Shown here piece after piece: positions 8,254-16,550 of a stretch of 64,000 nt of DNA. The stretch covers positions 62,001 to 126,000 of the forward strand of contig JAFTZU010000085.1 of assembly GCA_017461005.1 (NCBI GenBank), given 5' to 3'. This DNA comes from Clostridia bacterium. GTDB lineage: Bacteria; Bacillota; Clostridia; Oscillospirales; Acutalibacteraceae. Each line of letters opens with the position of its first letter. The first letter of the stretch is position 1. A model generated the notes under the pieces. It did not search any database. It saw only the letters and a program-made list of their open reading frames with translations, and had not been told where the DNA came from. A program made the position numbers and the translations under genes.

Positions 8254-9470
8254 TCGGTGACCTCCACATCGTCCGCCTGGTAAACGACTTTTCCTTCATG
8301 GACGGTCAGAAGACAGCGTCCGTACACTTCCATGCCGGTGAAGGGAGTGGCGCGGCCCTTCGAGAGGAACTCGTCGGGATCCACCGCGTACTTGTCGTTC
8401 AGGTCCCAGACTGTGAAGTCGCCCTTCTTGAAGGGGACCCCGAAGCGGACTCTCGGGTTGATGGCCATCAGCTCGATGAGACGGTCGAGCGTGATGTGGC
8501 CGGGTTTGACGAGGTAGGTATAGCAGATCGGGAACGAAGTCTCGATGCCGACGATACCGAAGGCACTGTTGGCGAGGCCCTTGTCCTTCTCATCTTCGGA
8601 GTGAGGCGCATGGTCGGTCGCGATCATGTCGATGGTGCCGTCCTTGATGGCGTCGATGATCGAGATGCGGTCTTCCGAGGAACGCAGAGGCGGGTTCATC
8701 TTGAACCGGCCCTCTTCAAGGAGCTTGCTGTCGTCGAGGACGATGTAGTGAGGTCCGGTCTCACAGGAGACGTCGACGCCTCGCTCTTTTCCCTTTCGGA
8801 CGAGGTCCAGACCTGCTGCCACAGACACATGGCAGACGTGGTAACGGCATCCGGTCTGTTCCGCGAGGATGATGTCCCGGCGGATCTCGGCGATCTCGCT
8901 CTCGGGGTTCTGTCCCCGGTGACCGTGGAGTCGTGCGTAGTTGCCGGCGTGGATGTATCCCTTGTCCGAGAACTTGTTGATCTCACAGTGCGCACAGACG
9001 ATCTTGTCGACCGCGGCAGCCCTGGTCATAAGCTCTTTCATCATATCGGCGGTCTGGATGCCTCTGCCGTCGTCCGAGAAGGCAAAGACGTGGGGCGCCA
9101 GTTCCTCGATGGGGACGATCTCCTCCCCCAGTTCCCCGACCGTCAGAGAGGCGTACGGGTAGCAGTCGATGACCGCGTCCCGGTCGATGATGTCCTGCTC
9201 GACTTTCAGATGCTCGAGACTGTCCGGCACCGGGTCGAGGTTCGGCATGGTGGCCACCCCGGTGAACCCGCCGTGCGCCGCCGCCTGGCTTCCGGTCAGA
9301 ATGGTCTCCTTATAAGAAAAACCCGGCTCTCTGAAATGCACATGCACATCAAAAAAACCGGGAAATAACGAATAGCCATTCACGTCGGAAACACGGGGGC
9401 CGCCGGCGACGAGATCGTCAGTCATGAGATTGTCAGCATGGACCAGAAGGTCCCTCATGGAAAACTTCAT
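8250..9470 (-). CDS. pyrC: Dihydroorotase
   Basis: A 406-residue amidohydrolase that closes carbamoyl-aspartate to dihydroorotate. Metal ligands appear as HVHFREPG (His43, His45) and as IATDHAPHSEDEKDKG in the C-terminal half; the AHCEI and CHVS segments supply the intermediate histidines. Length and motifs fit class I dihydroorotases. It is the promoter-proximal gene of the operon pyrC-K-D-F-E-B-I. The carAB genes that would complete the pathway are not in this window. A small palindrome overlaps its ribosome-binding site (see 9474-9486). Confidence 0.96.
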   Translation of the reverse strand: MKFSMRDLLVHADNLMTDDLVAGGPRVSDVNGYSLFPGFFDVHVHFREPGFSYKETILTGSQAAAHGGFTGVATMPNLDPVPDSLEHLKVEQDIIDRDAVIDCYPYASLTVGELGEEIVPIEELAPHVFAFSDDGRGIQTADMMKELMTRAAAVDKIVCAHCEINKFSDKGYIHAGNYARLHGHRGQNPESEIAEIRRDIILAEQTGCRYHVCHVSVAAGLDLVRKGKERGVDVSCETGPHYIVLDDSKLLEEGRFKMNPPLRSSEDRISIIDAIKDGTIDMIATDHAPHSEDEKDKGLANSAFGIVGIETSFPICYTYLVKPGHITLDRLIELMAINPRVRFGVPFKKGDFTVWDLNDKYAVDPDEFLSKGRATPFTGMEVYGRCLLTVHEGKVVYQADDVEVTE

Positions 9471-9473
9471 AGC

Positions 9474-9486
9474 AGTACCTCGTACT
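9474..9486 (-). promoter_or_regulatory. Palindrome around the pyrC ribosome-binding site
   Basis: The 13-nt sequence AGTACGAGGTACT can form a 5-bp stem with a GAG loop. The Shine-Dalgarno GAGG spans the loop and the 3' arm, 7 nt before ATG. It could lower or modulate initiation, or it could be a DNA operator. Function is inferred from position only. Confidence 0.4.
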
Positions 9487-9509
9487 TCTCTAAATCTTGT
9501 GTTTTAAAT

Positions 9510-9537
9510 ATTATATATGATTTCCGTAAAAAGTAAA
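9510..9537 (-). promoter_or_regulatory. Sigma-A promoter of the pyr operon
   Basis: On the minus strand, TTTACT (-35, 9532-9537) and TATAAT (-10, 9510-9515) are separated by 16 nt. Transcription should start near 9503, leaving a leader of only about 33 nt, too short for a PyrR-type attenuator. Confidence 0.75.
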
Positions 9538-9548
9538 TTGGCCCGCAC

Positions 9549-9581
9549 GTAAAAAAGCAGCCCCGGAAGGACTGCTTTTTT
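9549..9581 (-). terminator. Intrinsic terminator after the 9584 gene
   Basis: A symmetric stem AAAAAAGCAG / CTGCTTTTTT encloses a 12-nt GC-rich loop. It is palindromic, so it can end transcripts from either side; here it closes the der-aroF-hypothetical unit just upstream of the pyr promoter. Confidence 0.7.
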
Positions 9582-9583
9582 GT

Positions 9584-9877
9584 TCAATACGTTTCGGCGA
9601 TCTCCACGCGGTCGTTTTTGAGGTCCAGGACGAAGATCGTTTTGTGTTCGGTCTTCTCCGGGACTTCCTGGATCGCCTTGAGGCGCATCCAGAGTTCCTT
9701 CGCGGGAGATGTCCCGTCATAGAGGGACTGGTAGAGGGTGTAGACGACCATGTCAGGGTCGTTGTCGGCCTTCTTCACCGACTCGAAGATGGTGCGGGCA
9801 TTGCGCTCGACCCACTCTTCCCCCATGAGTTCCATGTACTTTTTCTGGGCGATCTCTTTTCCCTCTTTGAGTGTCAT
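9584..9877 (-). CDS. Conserved-looking small protein of unknown function
   Basis: A 97-residue, mostly charged protein (MTLKEGKEIAQKKYMEL). The predicted helical N-terminal two-thirds ends in what looks like a short beta segment (HKTIFVLDLKNDRVEIAETY). It has no signal peptide, membrane segment or metal motif. ATG at 9877 has a GGAG site upstream and lies 12 nt after the DAHP synthase stop, so it is the last gene of that unit and ends at a terminator. I do not recognise the family; a link to aromatic amino-acid synthesis rests only on position. Confidence 0.7.
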   Translation of the reverse strand: MTLKEGKEIAQKKYMELMGEEWVERNARTIFESVKKADNDPDMVVYTLYQSLYDGTSPAKELWMRLKAIQEVPEKTEHKTIFVLDLKNDRVEIAETY

Positions 9878-9889
9878 AGTGATGCTCCT

Positions 9890-10924
9890 TTACCAGAGTT
9901 CCGCGAGCTCATAGATGAGCCGTTCGGTCTTTTCCCAGCCGAGGCAGGGATCTGTGATGGACTGTCCGTAGACGCCGCCTCCGACGGGCTGACAGCCGTC
10001 CACGAGGTAGCTCTCGACCATGAATCCCTTGACGAGGTCCCGGACGGTGCTGTCGTAGTGGGCGCTGTGGATGACGTCCTTCGCGATGCGGATCTGCTCG
10101 TTGTACTGTTTGCCGGAATTGGCATGGTTCGTGTCGACGATGACCGCGGGGTTCACGGCACCGGCTTCCTCATAGAGGCGATGTACGGTGAGCAGGTCTT
10201 CATAGTAGTAATTCGGGTGGTTGTGGCCGAACTTGTCGACCCGGCCCCGCATGATGGCATGGGCACGGGGGTTGCCGGCGGTCTGGACTTCCCAGCCGCG
10301 GTACAGGAACCGGTGGCTCGCCTGGGCGGCGATGACCGAGTTCATCATGACGGACAGGTCGCCGCTCGTCGGGTTCTTGAGACCGCAGGGCACACCGACA
10401 CCGGAGGCGACGATGCGGTGCTGCTGGTCCTCCGCCGAACGGGCACCGACGGCCACGTAGGACAGAAGGTCCGAGAGGTACCGGTGGTTCTCCGGGTAGA
10501 GCATCTCATCGGCACAGGTGAAATCTGTCTCGTTGGCGATCCGCTGGTGCATCTCACGGATGGCGATGATGCCCTCCAGCAGGTCCTCTTCCTTTTCCGG
10601 GTCCGGCTGGTGCAGCATGCCCTTGTAGCCGAGACCGACGGTACGGGGTTTGTTCGTATAGACACGCGGGACGATGAAGATCGTGTCCTTGACCTTCTCA
10701 TAGACGCCCGCGAGGCGGTTCATATAGTCGACGACAGCGTCTTCACGGTCCGCGGAGCAGGGGCCGATGATGAGGCACAGTTTGTCGCTGCGGCCTTCGA
10801 AGATATCGGCGAGTTCCGCGTCACGTTCTTCTTTTACCTGTTTCACACGCTCACTGACCGGGAACTGGTTTTTGAGTTCCAGGGGGGTCGGCAGTTTGCG
10901 CGCGAATTCCATTTGCATTTCCAT
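9890..10924 (-). CDS. 3-deoxy-7-phosphoheptulonate (DAHP) synthase, type I alpha
   Basis: A 344-residue AroF/AroG/AroH-type enzyme that joins phosphoenolpyruvate and erythrose 4-phosphate, the first step of the shikimate pathway. Diagnostic segments are IIGPCSA (about 52-58), PRVYTNKPRT, the GARSAEDQQHR substrate loop, GLKNPTSGD, and the metal-binding DTNHANSGK. The N-terminal region before the barrel is short. The E. coli paralogs are AroF/G/H, and the sequence alone does not tell which feedback inhibitor acts here. It starts 18 nt after der; several in-frame ATGs exist and 10924 has AGGAG about 10 nt upstream. Confidence 0.95.
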   Translation of the reverse strand: MEMQMEFARKLPTPLELKNQFPVSERVKQVKEERDAELADIFEGRSDKLCLIIGPCSADREDAVVDYMNRLAGVYEKVKDTIFIVPRVYTNKPRTVGLGYKGMLHQPDPEKEEDLLEGIIAIREMHQRIANETDFTCADEMLYPENHRYLSDLLSYVAVGARSAEDQQHRIVASGVGVPCGLKNPTSGDLSVMMNSVIAAQASHRFLYRGWEVQTAGNPRAHAIMRGRVDKFGHNHPNYYYEDLLTVHRLYEEAGAVNPAVIVDTNHANSGKQYNEQIRIAKDVIHSAHYDSTVRDLVKGFMVESYLVDGCQPVGGGVYGQSITDPCLGWEKTERLIYELAELW

Positions 10925-10942
10925 GGGGAAACAACTCCTGTT

Positions 10943-12283
10943 CTACTTTGTGCTGTTCTTTCCCTTCTGATCCCGTTCACGGATGATGTAGCGGGTCGGG
11001 GTACCGTCGAGGCCGAAGACCTCACGGATTTGATTATCAATATAACGCTGATAGCTGTAATGGAAAAGGTCTTTTTTGTTTACAAAGCAGACGAATGTGG
11101 GCGGACGGGTCGAGGCTTGGGTGATGTAATAGATCTTCAGGCGCTTGCCCTTGTCGGTCGGCGGCTGGACCCTGGCGGTGGCCATGGCGAGCACGTCGTT
11201 GAGCTTGCCGGTCGAGATCCGCATGCTGTTCTGATCGTTGACGAAAGTGATCAGTTCATACAGATTGTTGAGACGCTGACCGGTCTTCGCGGAAATGAAG
11301 ACGATCGGCGCGTAGGACATGAAGGAGAAGTCGTTTTCGAGCTTCTTGCGGTAGTTCTGCATGGTCTTGCCGTCTTTTTCATAGGCATCCCACTTGTTGA
11401 CGGCGATGATGCAGGCTTTGCCCGCTTCGTGCGCGAGGCCCGCGACCTTGCTGTCCTGTTCGGTGAACCCTTCGAGGGCATCGATCATGATGACACAGAC
11501 GTCCGCCCGTTCGATGGCCATCTTGGCCCGGATGACGCTGTACTTCTCGATGCGTTCGTCGACGCGGGATTTCCGGCGCAGGCCGGCGGTGTCGATGAAC
11601 AGGAAGGAGCCGTTCTCGTTTTCGATGAGTGTGTCGGTCGAGTCCCGTGTGGTGCCGGCGATGCTCGAGACGATGGTCCGCTCTTCCCCGCACAGGGCGT
11701 TGATGAGGGACGATTTGCCCACGTTGGGTTTCCCGATGACGGCGACCTTGATGACGAAGTCCTCTTCTTCGGTGCCGGCGTCGGCGGGCAGGTGCTGCAG
11801 GACGGCATCGAGCAGGTCGCCGGTGCCTCTGCCGTGGACGGAGGACACCGCGATGGGGTCTCCGAGCCCAAGATTGTAGAACTCATAGAAGTCGGCCGGT
11901 ACATCGCCCACCGCGTCGCACTTGTTGACGCAGAGTACCACGGGTTTGCCGCTCTTCTGGAGCATGGACGCCACTTCGAGGTCGGTGGCGACGACGCCGT
12001 CCCGGACGTCCGTGACGAGGATGATGACCTCGGCGCTGTCGATGGCGAGCTGGGCCTGACGGCGCATCTGGGACAGGATGATGTCATCGGAATAGGGCTC
12101 GATGCCGCCGGTGTCTACCAGCAGCATGGTATGGCCCAGCCATTCACAGTCTCCGTAGATGCGGTCCCGGGTGACGCCCGGGGTGTCATCGACGATGGAG
12201 AGCCGCTGGCCGATGAGTTTGTTGAACAAGGTGGACTTGCCTACATTCGGTCTGCCGACGATCGCAACGACCGGTTTTGACAT
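10943..12283 (-). CDS. der: Ribosome-biogenesis GTPase Der (EngA)
   Basis: A 446-residue protein with two tandem GTPase domains. The first P-loop GRPNVGKS is at 10-17 and the second is GKPNVGKS near residue 185, each followed by its DTxG and NKxD motifs (NKCD, NKWD). A C-terminal KH-like domain follows. Der is essential for 50S subunit maturation. It begins after a GGAGGTG site, downstream of the rpmF terminator, and heads a unit with DAHP synthase and a small unknown gene. No strong promoter is visible in front of it, so it may be read through from yceD-rpmF. Confidence 0.97.
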   Translation of the reverse strand: MSKPVVAIVGRPNVGKSTLFNKLIGQRLSIVDDTPGVTRDRIYGDCEWLGHTMLLVDTGGIEPYSDDIILSQMRRQAQLAIDSAEVIILVTDVRDGVVATDLEVASMLQKSGKPVVLCVNKCDAVGDVPADFYEFYNLGLGDPIAVSSVHGRGTGDLLDAVLQHLPADAGTEEEDFVIKVAVIGKPNVGKSSLINALCGEERTIVSSIAGTTRDSTDTLIENENGSFLFIDTAGLRRKSRVDERIEKYSVIRAKMAIERADVCVIMIDALEGFTEQDSKVAGLAHEAGKACIIAVNKWDAYEKDGKTMQNYRKKLENDFSFMSYAPIVFISAKTGQRLNNLYELITFVNDQNSMRISTGKLNDVLAMATARVQPPTDKGKRLKIYYITQASTRPPTFVCFVNKKDLFHYSYQRYIDNQIREVFGLDGTPTRYIIRERDQKGKNSTK

Positions 12284-12317
12284 GTTCGCACACCTCCAAA
12301 TTCTTCGATATAACGAC

Positions 12318-12357
12318 TAAAAGGCGGGGAAGGTTGCTCTTCTCCACCTTGATTCGC
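12318..12357 (-). terminator. Probable terminator after rpmF
   Basis: On the minus strand a GGCG...AAGG / CCTT...CGCC bipartite stem is followed by TTTT. The stem is interrupted, so termination is probably partial. Confidence 0.5.
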
Positions 12358-12380
12358 CGTTGGGTTATGACAGAAAACGA

Positions 12381-12560
12381 TCAGTCTTTGTCGATGACTT
12401 TTCTGCCGTTGTAGTAGCCACATTCGAGGCATACTCTGTGCGGTCTCTTGTATGCGCCGCACTGCGGGCATCTGACGAGCTCAGGTGCATCCATCTTCCA
12501 GACGTTGGAACGTCTCTTGTCTCTTCTGGCTTTGGAAGTCTTTCTTGCCGGTACTGCCAT
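12381..12560 (-). CDS. rpmF: Large ribosomal subunit protein bL32
   Basis: A 59-residue bL32. It has the basic N-terminus MAVPARKTSKARRDKRR and a zinc ribbon with Cys31, Cys34, Cys44 and Cys47, so this is the zinc-binding (C+) form. It lies 16 nt after the yceD gene, the near-universal yceD-rpmF pair. Confidence 0.98.
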   Translation of the reverse strand: MAVPARKTSKARRDKRRSNVWKMDAPELVRCPQCGAYKRPHRVCLECGYYNGRKVIDKD

Positions 12561-12576
12561 CTTACAGTTACCCCCT

Positions 12577-13071
12577 CTAATTCAATAAATCTAGAAGACC
12601 TGCGAGCCTAGGGTCCACAGGCTCCTTGCAGTCGCAGGGACCGTCGTTCAGGTTCTTGCCGCACTGGGGGCAGAGACCTTTGCAGTCCTCCTGACAGAGG
12701 ACCTTCGACGGAAGGTTGAGTACGACGTCTTCTTCTGCAAGTGCGTCGAGGTCCAGGACCAGGTCCGGGAGCACGATGTAGTCGTCGGTGTCTTCGTTCT
12801 GGACTTCCGGAACGAAGGTGTGGACGAAGGGCACTTTCAGAGGTCGTACCACGTCGCATGCACAGCGGTCGCAGACGGTATGCAGGTCCGCCTCGATGGT
12901 CGCGTCGCTGTAAACGACTCCGGCGGTGTTTCGGATGACGCCTTTGATGTGTACGGGTCCCGGGAACAGGGGCTCCCCTGTTTCGGAAGTCTCGCCAAAG
13001 GACGTCTCCCGGTCGAGCGTGATCTGTTCGCCGACCCGGTTGAAGAGGCCTTCGAGTTCCACTTTGAACAT
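12577..13071 (-). CDS. YceD/DUF177 family 23S rRNA accumulation protein
   Basis: A 164-residue protein. The C-terminal half has the family's acidic segment and ends in a Cys-rich CPQCGKNLNDGPC region; an internal CDRCACDVV adds further cysteines. YceD proteins are needed for normal 23S rRNA levels and nearly always precede rpmF, as here. ATG at 13071 is preferred to the upstream in-frame start because AAAGGAG sits 8 nt before it. A consensus promoter lies 50-80 nt upstream. Confidence 0.92.
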   Translation of the reverse strand: MFKVELEGLFNRVGEQITLDRETSFGETSETGEPLFPGPVHIKGVIRNTAGVVYSDATIEADLHTVCDRCACDVVRPLKVPFVHTFVPEVQNEDTDDYIVLPDLVLDLDALAEEDVVLNLPSKVLCQEDCKGLCPQCGKNLNDGPCDCKEPVDPRLAGLLDLLN

Positions 13072-13121
13072 AGAGGTCACTCCTTTGCCGCGCATTCGTT
13101 ACAGTCAAACATGCGAGTAGT

Positions 13122-13150
13122 ATTATACGGTCTGCAAATAGGTTTGTCAA
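13122..13150 (-). promoter_or_regulatory. Consensus sigma-A promoter of yceD-rpmF
   Basis: TTGACA (13145-13150), 17 nt, TATAAT (13122-13127) on the minus strand: a perfect consensus pair, as expected for a ribosomal-protein unit. Confidence 0.92.
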
Positions 13151-13153
13151 CCG

Positions 13154-13194
13154 AAAAAACGGCGGAGAAAAGCCGATTTCGCTTTTCTCCGCCG
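13154..13194 (-). terminator. Strong intrinsic terminator after the P-loop gene
   Basis: A 13-bp perfect stem CGGCGGAGAAAAG with a 9-nt loop is followed by TTTTTT on the minus strand, ending only 4 bp before the -35 box of the yceD promoter. Confidence 0.93.
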
Positions 13195-13207
13195 CAGGGT
13201 TTCAGGG

Positions 13208-13624
13208 TCAGATCTTTTCACAGAACTCGAACACGCGTTCCGGGACTTCGGACTCGTCTTCGGAGATGGTGAAGGTGAATTTGACACCGGTGATCTTGGA
13301 CAGTTTGTCGACCTTTTCGAGGAAGTTCGCAAGGTCTTCCGGGTCCCGGCCGCCGATGCGGAGGGTACCGTCGCAAAGGATGTCCGTGATGTCGGCATCT
13401 CTGGAGCAGAGACCGGCGAGGAAGCCGTAGTACATGTCATAGCCGGTGACGAGGAACTCGTCGGCGTTGATGAGACGGACCTGGGGTTTGATCTCATAGG
13501 TCAGCTTCATCATCTTTTCCACACAGACGACATGTCCGTTGGAAGAAGCAAGAGCCTTGTTGACTTCGTCGATGAGGTGTTTGGTCTTTCCAGAGCCTTT
13601 ATTGCCAATGATCAGAGATATCAT
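13208..13624 (-). CDS. Small P-loop ATPase-like protein of unknown function
   Basis: A 138-residue protein that opens directly with a Walker A loop, MISLIIGNKGSGKTKHLID. A possible Walker B strand, ITDILCDGTLRIGG, lies in the middle. There is no membrane segment or partner domain. ATG at 13624 has GGAGG 8 nt upstream, and the longer frame upstream would run into the promoter. It is a single-gene unit with its own promoter and terminator. The fold resembles small nucleotide kinases or AAA-like ATPases in length, but I cannot assign an activity. Confidence 0.8.
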   Translation of the reverse strand: MISLIIGNKGSGKTKHLIDEVNKALASSNGHVVCVEKMMKLTYEIKPQVRLINADEFLVTGYDMYYGFLAGLCSRDADITDILCDGTLRIGGRDPEDLANFLEKVDKLSKITGVKFTFTISEDESEVPERVFEFCEKI

Positions 13625-13661
13625 AATGATTATCCTCCACTTACTATTTTTTCTTGGTTCT

Positions 13662-13690
13662 ATTATACCCAAGTTGCACAAAGGATTCAA
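13662..13690 (-). promoter_or_regulatory. Sigma-A promoter of the P-loop gene
   Basis: TTGAAT (13685-13690), 17 nt, TATAAT (13662-13667) on the minus strand, about 40 nt before the start codon. Confidence 0.85.
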
Positions 13691-13738
13691 GGAAGCAGGG
13701 GCATTTCTTTGTCAGTTTTTTCCGACGCTCCCGGGTGT

Positions 13739-14323
13739 TCAGCTCTGATAGGTGCTGATGATCCGCCGCGCGACTTCGACGCGGCTCTCCCGGAGTTCCA
13801 TCGCTTCCCGTTCGATGTACTTGTGGGCCTGCTCCTCGCTGAGTTTGAGACACTCGACCAGCAGGAGTTTGGCGTGTTCGACCGTCTTCTGCTCGGAGAG
13901 TTTCGCGCGGAGCCGTTCGTTCTCCTCCTGCAGACCCCGGGTCCGCTTGCTGAGCACGACGCCGGCGGTCAGGGTGCTGAAGAACTCATGTTTGCGCAGC
14001 GGGGTCGTCGCGAGCAGGATCCCCTTCCCCGCCAGTTTCTCCCGCATCTGTTCGGCGACCTTCTCCGGCGTGATGACGACGACGGGAGCACCGGTGAGGC
14101 GTGAGAGCTGTACGGCCGGTTCATCGCCCAGAGCGCCTTCCAGAGGCGAATAGAGGAGGATGACGTCGCAGTCGTGGTCCTGCGCGAGGGACCGTCCTTC
14201 GACGCTGGAAGAGGCGGTGAACACGCGCGCGGTCTTCTCCGGCTGTGTCTCGGCCCAGGCGGCCAGCACGGACGTCAGCTTTTCCGAGATGTCGGCCCGG
14301 TCGCAGATGAGCAGCAGTTTCAA
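13739..14323 (-). CDS. ANTAR-domain RNA-binding regulator with degenerate receiver domain (NitR-like)
   Basis: 194 residues from a TTG start at 14323, chosen because AAGGAGGGG lies just upstream and the receiver-like domain starts there (MKLLLICDRAD). Residues about 1-120 have the receiver fold, but the usual phospho-acceptor position reads DVILLYSPLEG with no aspartate after the strand, so phosphorylation control is doubtful. A short coiled coil (LQEENERLRAKLSEQ) leads into a C-terminal ANTAR domain, recognisable from AKLLLVECLKLSEEQAHKYI to EVARRIIS. ANTAR proteins bind tandem hairpins in nascent RNA and prevent termination. The gene follows glnN, whose leader carries a candidate target, as in the glnA-nitR arrangement of solvent-producing clostridia. 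Confidence 0.9.
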   Translation of the reverse strand: MKLLLICDRADISEKLTSVLAAWAETQPEKTARVFTASSSVEGRSLAQDHDCDVILLYSPLEGALGDEPAVQLSRLTGAPVVVITPEKVAEQMREKLAGKGILLATTPLRKHEFFSTLTAGVVLSKRTRGLQEENERLRAKLSEQKTVEHAKLLLVECLKLSEEQAHKYIEREAMELRESRVEVARRIISTYQS

Positions 14324-14379
14324 CGCTCTCCCCTCCTTCTTCGGCGATGTATGTTCATCCATTTTAATATAGAAGGCCG

Positions 14380-14410
14380 AAAAATACAACCGGCCCCGAA
14401 GCGGGACCGG
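14380..14410 (-). terminator. Terminator-like hairpin between glnN and the ANTAR gene
   Basis: A 9-bp CCGGTCCCG / CGGGGCCGG stem with a 3-nt loop is followed by TTGTATTTTT. As no separate promoter is obvious before the ANTAR gene, it probably reduces rather than abolishes read-through from glnN. Confidence 0.65.
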
Positions 14411-14428
14411 CTGTGGAGGTCATTCGAT

Positions 14429-16537
14429 TCAGTTGACGCTGTAGATGAGGTCGGTGTAGGTCGGGAACGGCCAGTAGTCCTTGGCCGTGATGGTCTCGAG
14501 TTCGTCCGCGACGGCACGCATCTCCTGCATCGCCGGGAAGACATTGTCTCTGTAGTAGTCCGCCTCGACCTTGATGTCCTCGCTCTTCTCCGCGCTGGAC
14601 AGGGCCGCTTCGAGGGCCTTGCACTTCTTCATGAGGCTGTCGGACAGGGCGGCCAGGGAGCCCAGCAGTTCGCTTTCGCTCTCGTGGGGCACACTGTCGG
14701 AGATAGCCTCCTTCATCCGGATGGAGTCGGCGACGGTGGTCATGTACGCAAGGACGCTCGGGTAGATGCTCTTCTTGACCATGTCGGCCATGGTGAGGGC
14801 CTCGATGTGGAGGGTCTTGCAGTAGGTGTCCATCGAGATCTCGTACCGGGAGGTCAGTTCCTCGCGGGTGTAGATCTTGTGCTTCTCGACGAGGGCGAGG
14901 TTCTTCTCGCGGATGTAGGCCGGGAACGCGTCGGCGCAGGTGCGCAGGTTCTCGAGGCCTCTCCGCTCGGCTTCGACGACCCATTCATCGGAATAGTTGT
15001 TGCCGTTGAAGATGATGCGGGAGTGTTCCTTGAAGGTCTTCCGGACCAGGGCACGGACACGCTCTTCGAGTTCGGCTTCCGGAACGGCTTCCAGGATGTC
15101 CGCAAAGCCTTCCAGTTCCTCGGCGAGGATGGTGTTCAGCATGGTGTTCGGGCCGGCCAGAGAGGCGGAGGAGCCCACCATACGGAACTCGAACTTGTTG
15201 CCCGTGAAGGCAAAGGGCGATGTACGGTTGCGGTCCGTATTGTCCTTCTTGAATTTCGGGATGAACTTGACGCCGGACTTCATCTCGGAGGCCTTGATGG
15301 CTTCCATGGCTTCGCCGGCTTCGATGGCGTTCTCGAGGGCCAGCAGGTCGTCGCCGAGGTAGATGGAGACGATGGCGGGCGGCGCTTCATCCGCGCCGAG
15401 ACGGTGGTCGTTGCCGGGGCTCGCGACACAGGCTCTTAGAAGGTCCTGATACTCGTCGACGCCTTTGACGACAGCCGCCAGCATGACAAGGAACTGAAGG
15501 TTGTTGTACGGGTCCTTGCCGGGCTTGAACAGGTTGATGCCGGTGTCCGTCGTGATGGACCAGTTGTTGTGCTTGCCGGAGCCGTTGATGCCGGCGAAGG
15601 GTTTCTCGTGGATGAGACACGCGAGGTTGTGCTTCTTCGCGACAGACTTCATGATCTCCATCGTCAGCTGGTTCTGGTCGGTGCCGACGTTGGTCTCAGT
15701 GTAGATGGGAGCCATCTCATGCTGGGACGGCGCGACTTCGTTGTGCTCGGTCTTCGAGTAGACGCCCAGTTTCCACAGTTCGACGTCGAGGTCGGCCATG
15801 AAGGCCTTGACCGCCGGTTTGATGGTGCCGAAGTAGTGGTCCTCCATCTCCTGGCCCTTCGGAGGCTTGGCGCCGAAGAGGGTGCGGCCGGTGGTGACGA
15901 GGTCTTCCCTCTCATTGAAGAGGTCGCGGTCGATGAGGAAGTACTCCTGCTCGCCGCCGACAGAGGAGTGGCAGTGCTTCGCGTTCGTGGGGTTCCCGAA
16001 GATGTTGACGATCCGCATGGCCTGCTTGTCCATCGCCTGGATGGAACGGAGGAGCGGTGTCTTCTTGTCGAGGACCTGTCCGCCGTAAGAGCAGAAGATG
16101 GACGGGATGCACAGGGTGTCATCCTTGATGAACGCCGGAGAGGTCGGGTCCCAGGCGGTGTAGCCCCTGGCCTCGAAGGTGGAGCGGATGCCGCCGGACG
16201 GGAACGAAGAGGCATCCGGTTCCGACCGGATGAGTTCCTTGCCGGAGAAGTCCATGATGATCTTTCCGTCGCCGACGGGCGTGATGAAACTGTCGTGCTT
16301 CTCCGCGGTGACGCCGGTCATGGGCTGGAACCAGTGGGTGTAGTGCGTGGCACCCTTCTCCACGGCCCAGGTCTTCATAGCGCTCGCGACCTGCTGCGCG
16401 ATGTCCGGGTCGAGGGGCTGGTTGTTGGCCGTCGCCTCTTTCAGCGCGTTGTAGGTCTGGTTCGGGAGCCGTTCATGCATGACTTCGTCCGAGAAGACGA
16501 GGCTGCCGAAGATCTCCGGTACATTGGTCATTCCCAT
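14429..16537 (-). CDS. glnN: Type III glutamine synthetase
   Basis: 702 residues, the length of GSIII (about 700) rather than of GSI (about 450). It makes glutamine from glutamate, ammonia and ATP in the cytoplasm. The N-terminal GSIII-specific domain contains FSGKELIRSEPDASSFPSGG, and the catalytic core includes GEQEYFLID at 195-203 and NGSGKHNNWS. AGGAGG lies 7 nt before ATG 16537. It has its own consensus promoter inside the end of mutL and a leader with a terminator and alternative hairpins, so nitrogen control by antitermination is likely. The downstream ANTAR gene is the obvious candidate regulator. Confidence 0.97.
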   Translation of the reverse strand: MGMTNVPEIFGSLVFSDEVMHERLPNQTYNALKEATANNQPLDPDIAQQVASAMKTWAVEKGATHYTHWFQPMTGVTAEKHDSFITPVGDGKIIMDFSGKELIRSEPDASSFPSGGIRSTFEARGYTAWDPTSPAFIKDDTLCIPSIFCSYGGQVLDKKTPLLRSIQAMDKQAMRIVNIFGNPTNAKHCHSSVGGEQEYFLIDRDLFNEREDLVTTGRTLFGAKPPKGQEMEDHYFGTIKPAVKAFMADLDVELWKLGVYSKTEHNEVAPSQHEMAPIYTETNVGTDQNQLTMEIMKSVAKKHNLACLIHEKPFAGINGSGKHNNWSITTDTGINLFKPGKDPYNNLQFLVMLAAVVKGVDEYQDLLRACVASPGNDHRLGADEAPPAIVSIYLGDDLLALENAIEAGEAMEAIKASEMKSGVKFIPKFKKDNTDRNRTSPFAFTGNKFEFRMVGSSASLAGPNTMLNTILAEELEGFADILEAVPEAELEERVRALVRKTFKEHSRIIFNGNNYSDEWVVEAERRGLENLRTCADAFPAYIREKNLALVEKHKIYTREELTSRYEISMDTYCKTLHIEALTMADMVKKSIYPSVLAYMTTVADSIRMKEAISDSVPHESESELLGSLAALSDSLMKKCKALEAALSSAEKSEDIKVEADYYRDNVFPAMQEMRAVADELETITAKDYWPFPTYTDLIYSVN

Positions 16538-16550
16538 AGAGCTTCCTCCT

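Noticed and set aside
9471..9540. PyrR-binding attenuator in the pyr leader
   Set aside because: The leader is only about 33 nt, with no terminator/antiterminator pair and no PyrR anti-antiterminator consensus.
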